DNA of 64,000 bases from Latrodectus hesperus (Eukaryota; Arthropoda; Arachnida; Araneae; Theridiidae), in the NCBI GenBank assembly GCA_037975125.1, contig CM075857.1:72125345-72189344 (forward strand). The letters are read 5' to 3'. The translations under genes were made by a program, and so were the position numbers. The first letter of the stretch is position 1; every line of letters starts with the position of its first letter. Under the pieces are notes generated by a model. That model saw only the letters and a list, made by a program, of their open reading frames with translations. It did not search any database and was not told where the DNA came from. This document shows positions 60,925-64,000 of this stretch, in pieces.

Positions 60925-63533
60925 ACAAAAATATAAAATTTAATACAAACATATAAAACGTTATCATTCAAAGTTATTGCTTATTATATTTTATAACTAT
61001 TTTATTTTTTCATTTTGATTTTCTTTTTGTATTTTTCATGACATACATACATTAATGCTTGTTTTAAAATATTAATTTATATTGATTGTCTTACAAGCAA
61101 TATCCTCGGAACCATTTTACCAATACTTATATAATGATTATATCAGCCTTTTTTTGACATTTGAAAATAATTGTTTAAAGCAAATACAGAAAATTAAACT
61201 CAAATTTTTGTATCTGATCAAATGCATTTATAGAGATGTTAATTTAACTGTAATGACAAAATGTAATCAAAGAGAAACTGAGCCGTACTATTTTTATTTG
61301 TAAAAGCAATTACGGTCATCACAACCCACAGGAATGTAACCAGAACATTAACTGTATTTTCAAATTTATTTTAAACATTTTTTCCTTTTGATTCTTTGTT
61401 AGTTTCATATAAATATAGTTGATATTGAAATTCTAGGTGTAAAAATTAAGATGAATCTATACATACATGATGTAATGATTTTGGAGCAATATATTTTATT
61501 CCAAAATTATGATAACTTTACATTGTGTGATATTCTATGTTTTTTGAAGTACACTGGATGTACCTAATTGTTACATATTCTCACATTCTTGTCATAATAT
61601 TACTGTGTATGTGCAAATTTATATTTAATATCAATAACATTTCTTTAATCACAGACATTTTAACAACTATTTTAGTTATCTACTTATACTATACATTAAA
61701 TGGATAGAGATTTGTGAATGGATAGAGATTAAATGGATAGAGATATAAATTAGTTTTGAAAAAATTTAACAGTATTCTGTAAAATAATTCAGCAGAGTAG
61801 AAACAAGTATTCTGTTGACTTCTTTTTACTTGTTTTTTTAGTTATTCATACTTTTTGGCAGTTACAATTACTATTGCCTTTAACTATTACTTCCATTTAT
61901 AGGAAAACATAGACTCTTTAATGACAAACTAAATGGCTATTGACTCTTAAAAAGACTTAATTTTTTTTCTTCCTCCTGATGTAGCAGGAGTTGTTTTAAC
62001 TTCACTTTAGTAGAGAAAATTATCATTTTTAAATAAAAAGAAGTCTCAAATATTTTTTTACATATTTGCTATTAATAGCATAGCATATTTAAAAGTTTGC
62101 TTGCTCACTCATGCTAAAATGTAACTATGGATAAATTGTAATAAACTTTATTTTTTCATAAGCATTTTTTAAATATGGGTAAAAATGGAAGTAAATTATG
62201 TTATATTGTTTCGAAAGCTATTTTTCTAAATTATAGTTTCGTTACGGAAACCATCCCATATGTTAAATAAAAGTTATATTGCAATGTATTATTATTTAGT
62301 TTAAATTTATTGTATATACTTTGAATACATTTTTAGGGTGTTAATATAAATTTTCAGGTTATATAAAAGTTTAATTCAAAATACCATCAATTAAAATAAA
62401 TTTAAAACAATCGATCACAAACATAACACTGCTTAACTTAAGATTATAAATCCTTAATTAATGTAATAAATTTAATATAATTATTTATAACATTTAATTA
62501 ATTGATAATATGATGTAAAATCTATAATTTATAAATAAAATCTGCCAAATAAATATGCACCATATCATTAAAATTAATAACTAATGCATGTGTATTATCA
62601 GAACAAATGTGATTATTTTTTTTTACATTTTGCTGTAGATTTTCGTTTTAGTATAATTTGTAAAAATCTATTTGATAACCATTAATTCTAACTACAACAC
62701 ATTGTTGTCTCTTGTATAAATTGTCTTACGAATCATGCAATAACCATGTCATAAAATAAAAATAAAATATTTGATTTGCAAAAAAGCCTACAAAACTGCT
62801 TTTAATGTCCAGTAAAAATAAAAACAAAATACTAATGTCACCTAAGGATCTGTATCTTGTTTTGTTCATGAAGCATTATAATGTTCCATTTTAAACATGA
62901 TTAATTAAAGTTTCTTAAAAGAACATGTAATATTTTTGAATGTAAATTAGGAATTACATATAAGAATTAAAAAAAATATATTATGTGAATCAAATTGTAG
63001 CAATAATTTATAAAACATTTAAGTATTTATTAAATCTTTAATAAATAAGTAAATTTCTTATTTTCATTTCATAAATTCATAAAAACTTAATAAAGAATGT
63101 AATTGAGTTAAATAATTTAATGAAATTGGAATAAATTGAAATCGGTTTTAATATTTCTTATTAAGAAGATAAAAGAAGAATAAATACATAAATATATTGG
63201 TCTTAAAAATGTAAATTAAATAGATGAATTTAAAACATACTTTATTAAACAATAAAATATTCAATATAAAAAAGTAATATATGTTAGAATTTTTTTAAAT
63301 ATAGAAAAATAGATTGGGAAAACAAAATAAAGTTAAAAATTAAGTGAAATTTAGAAAATATGAACTTGATAAATCTTGGTTGATGTTGTAATATCTTGAT
63401 AATTTTTTTTAATTAATTCGCATTTAGGTTAATGTGTATCTCCCTGTATTAAGCAAAAATTAGTTATATAATTAAAATTTTTCTTAAAATCCTAAATGAT
63501 ATAATTTTGAATAGATTTTTTATGATAGTAAAA

Positions 63534-63535
<2 letters not shown>
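60925..63535. other. AT-rich DNA, no gene seen
   Basis: No gene seen. AATGGATAGAGAT occurs three times at 61699, 61717 and 61732, a small local duplication. Confidence 0.65.

Positions 63536-63574
<39 letters not shown>
63536..63574. repeat. (TA)n microsatellite, 39 bp
   Basis: Pure TA run. Confidence 0.96.
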
Positions 63575-63575
<1 letters not shown>

Positions 63576-64000
63576 CACATTCAGTCAAATCTCATATCTG
63601 CCAGTATGAATTATAACTGAAGAATTCATTATAGTTAAATTGATTATCATGCACGAGTATTCAAGCTAGAAAACAGACATGGTATATCCATTTTATAAAG
63701 GAAATATGTAGCTGGTCAATAAACATGAATCATTAAATCAGATCACTTTTAAAACCATAATTTTCTCAGAAGTATAACCACATACATTTTGGTTGCTTCT
63801 TGAATTTACATTCGTGACCATAAATTAAGAGTAATGCAAGTTCAGGCAAAGAAAAAGGCAGAAGCAAAACAAATGTGATTTATTTGTAAAGTATATGTAT
63901 ATTAAATAAAAAGTAAAGAGTAAAAGAGATGCTATATGTTTGATATCATCGATAAAAACTGCGATTTTTACTCCCTGGAGCAAATTTAAAATAAGAACCT
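63575..64000. other. AT-rich DNA, no gene seen
   Basis: No supported feature to the end of the window. Confidence 0.65.

Overview
This is eukaryotic, very AT-rich DNA with no recognisable host gene. All the coding sequence I can identify belongs to transposable elements. The combination points to an arthropod, most likely an araneomorph spider: long (TA)n microsatellites, an R1-like non-LTR retrotransposon carrying RNase H, IS630/Tc1/mariner elements, and several tRNA-derived SINEs, some ending in AAC repeats. The spider call rests on remembered resemblance of the transposase and SINE types, not on any host gene, and is inference.

The left end (1-11.5 kb) holds a nested structure. A mariner-superfamily transposon (copy A, minus strand) lies between two (TA)n tracts. 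A 6.6-kb non-LTR retrotransposon, also minus strand, has inserted exactly across its transposase stop codon. The join is marked by a 15-bp target-site duplication at 3305-3319 and 9943-9957, and the unoccupied site survives in copy B at 26360-26374. The retrotransposon keeps an intact ORF1 (zinc-knuckle protein, 440 aa) and a long RT/RNase H frame (917 aa). Its endonuclease region is broken by two stop codons and a frameshift. Its 5' leader contains a (TA)n/(TTTA)n/T-run block directly before ORF1.

From 11.5 to 23 kb the DNA is nearly featureless AT-rich sequence with TA tracts, a ~128-bp tandem duplication (14285-14541) and a 48-bp near-perfect palindrome (18071-18118). At 23.1-26.8 kb there is a SINE, an unassigned GC-richer island, and a second mariner copy (B, plus strand, 25020-26612) with ~150-bp terminal inverted repeats. 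Copy B keeps one continuous frame of 369 codons interrupted by three nonsense codons.

From 26.8 to 64 kb the sequence is again mostly AT-rich desert. It is punctuated by four SINEs (36.5, 40.9, 54.9 and 60.7 kb), an internally deleted Tc1-like element (52.6-52.9 kb), a decayed true mariner relic (56.8-57.4 kb), (TA)n tracts and a cluster of TTGCGCAA palindromes (about 40.26 kb). No undescribed functional system stands out. The points most worth following are the nested insertion with its preserved empty site, the repeated contact of TA tracts with transposon ends, the palindrome, and the TTGCGCAA cluster.
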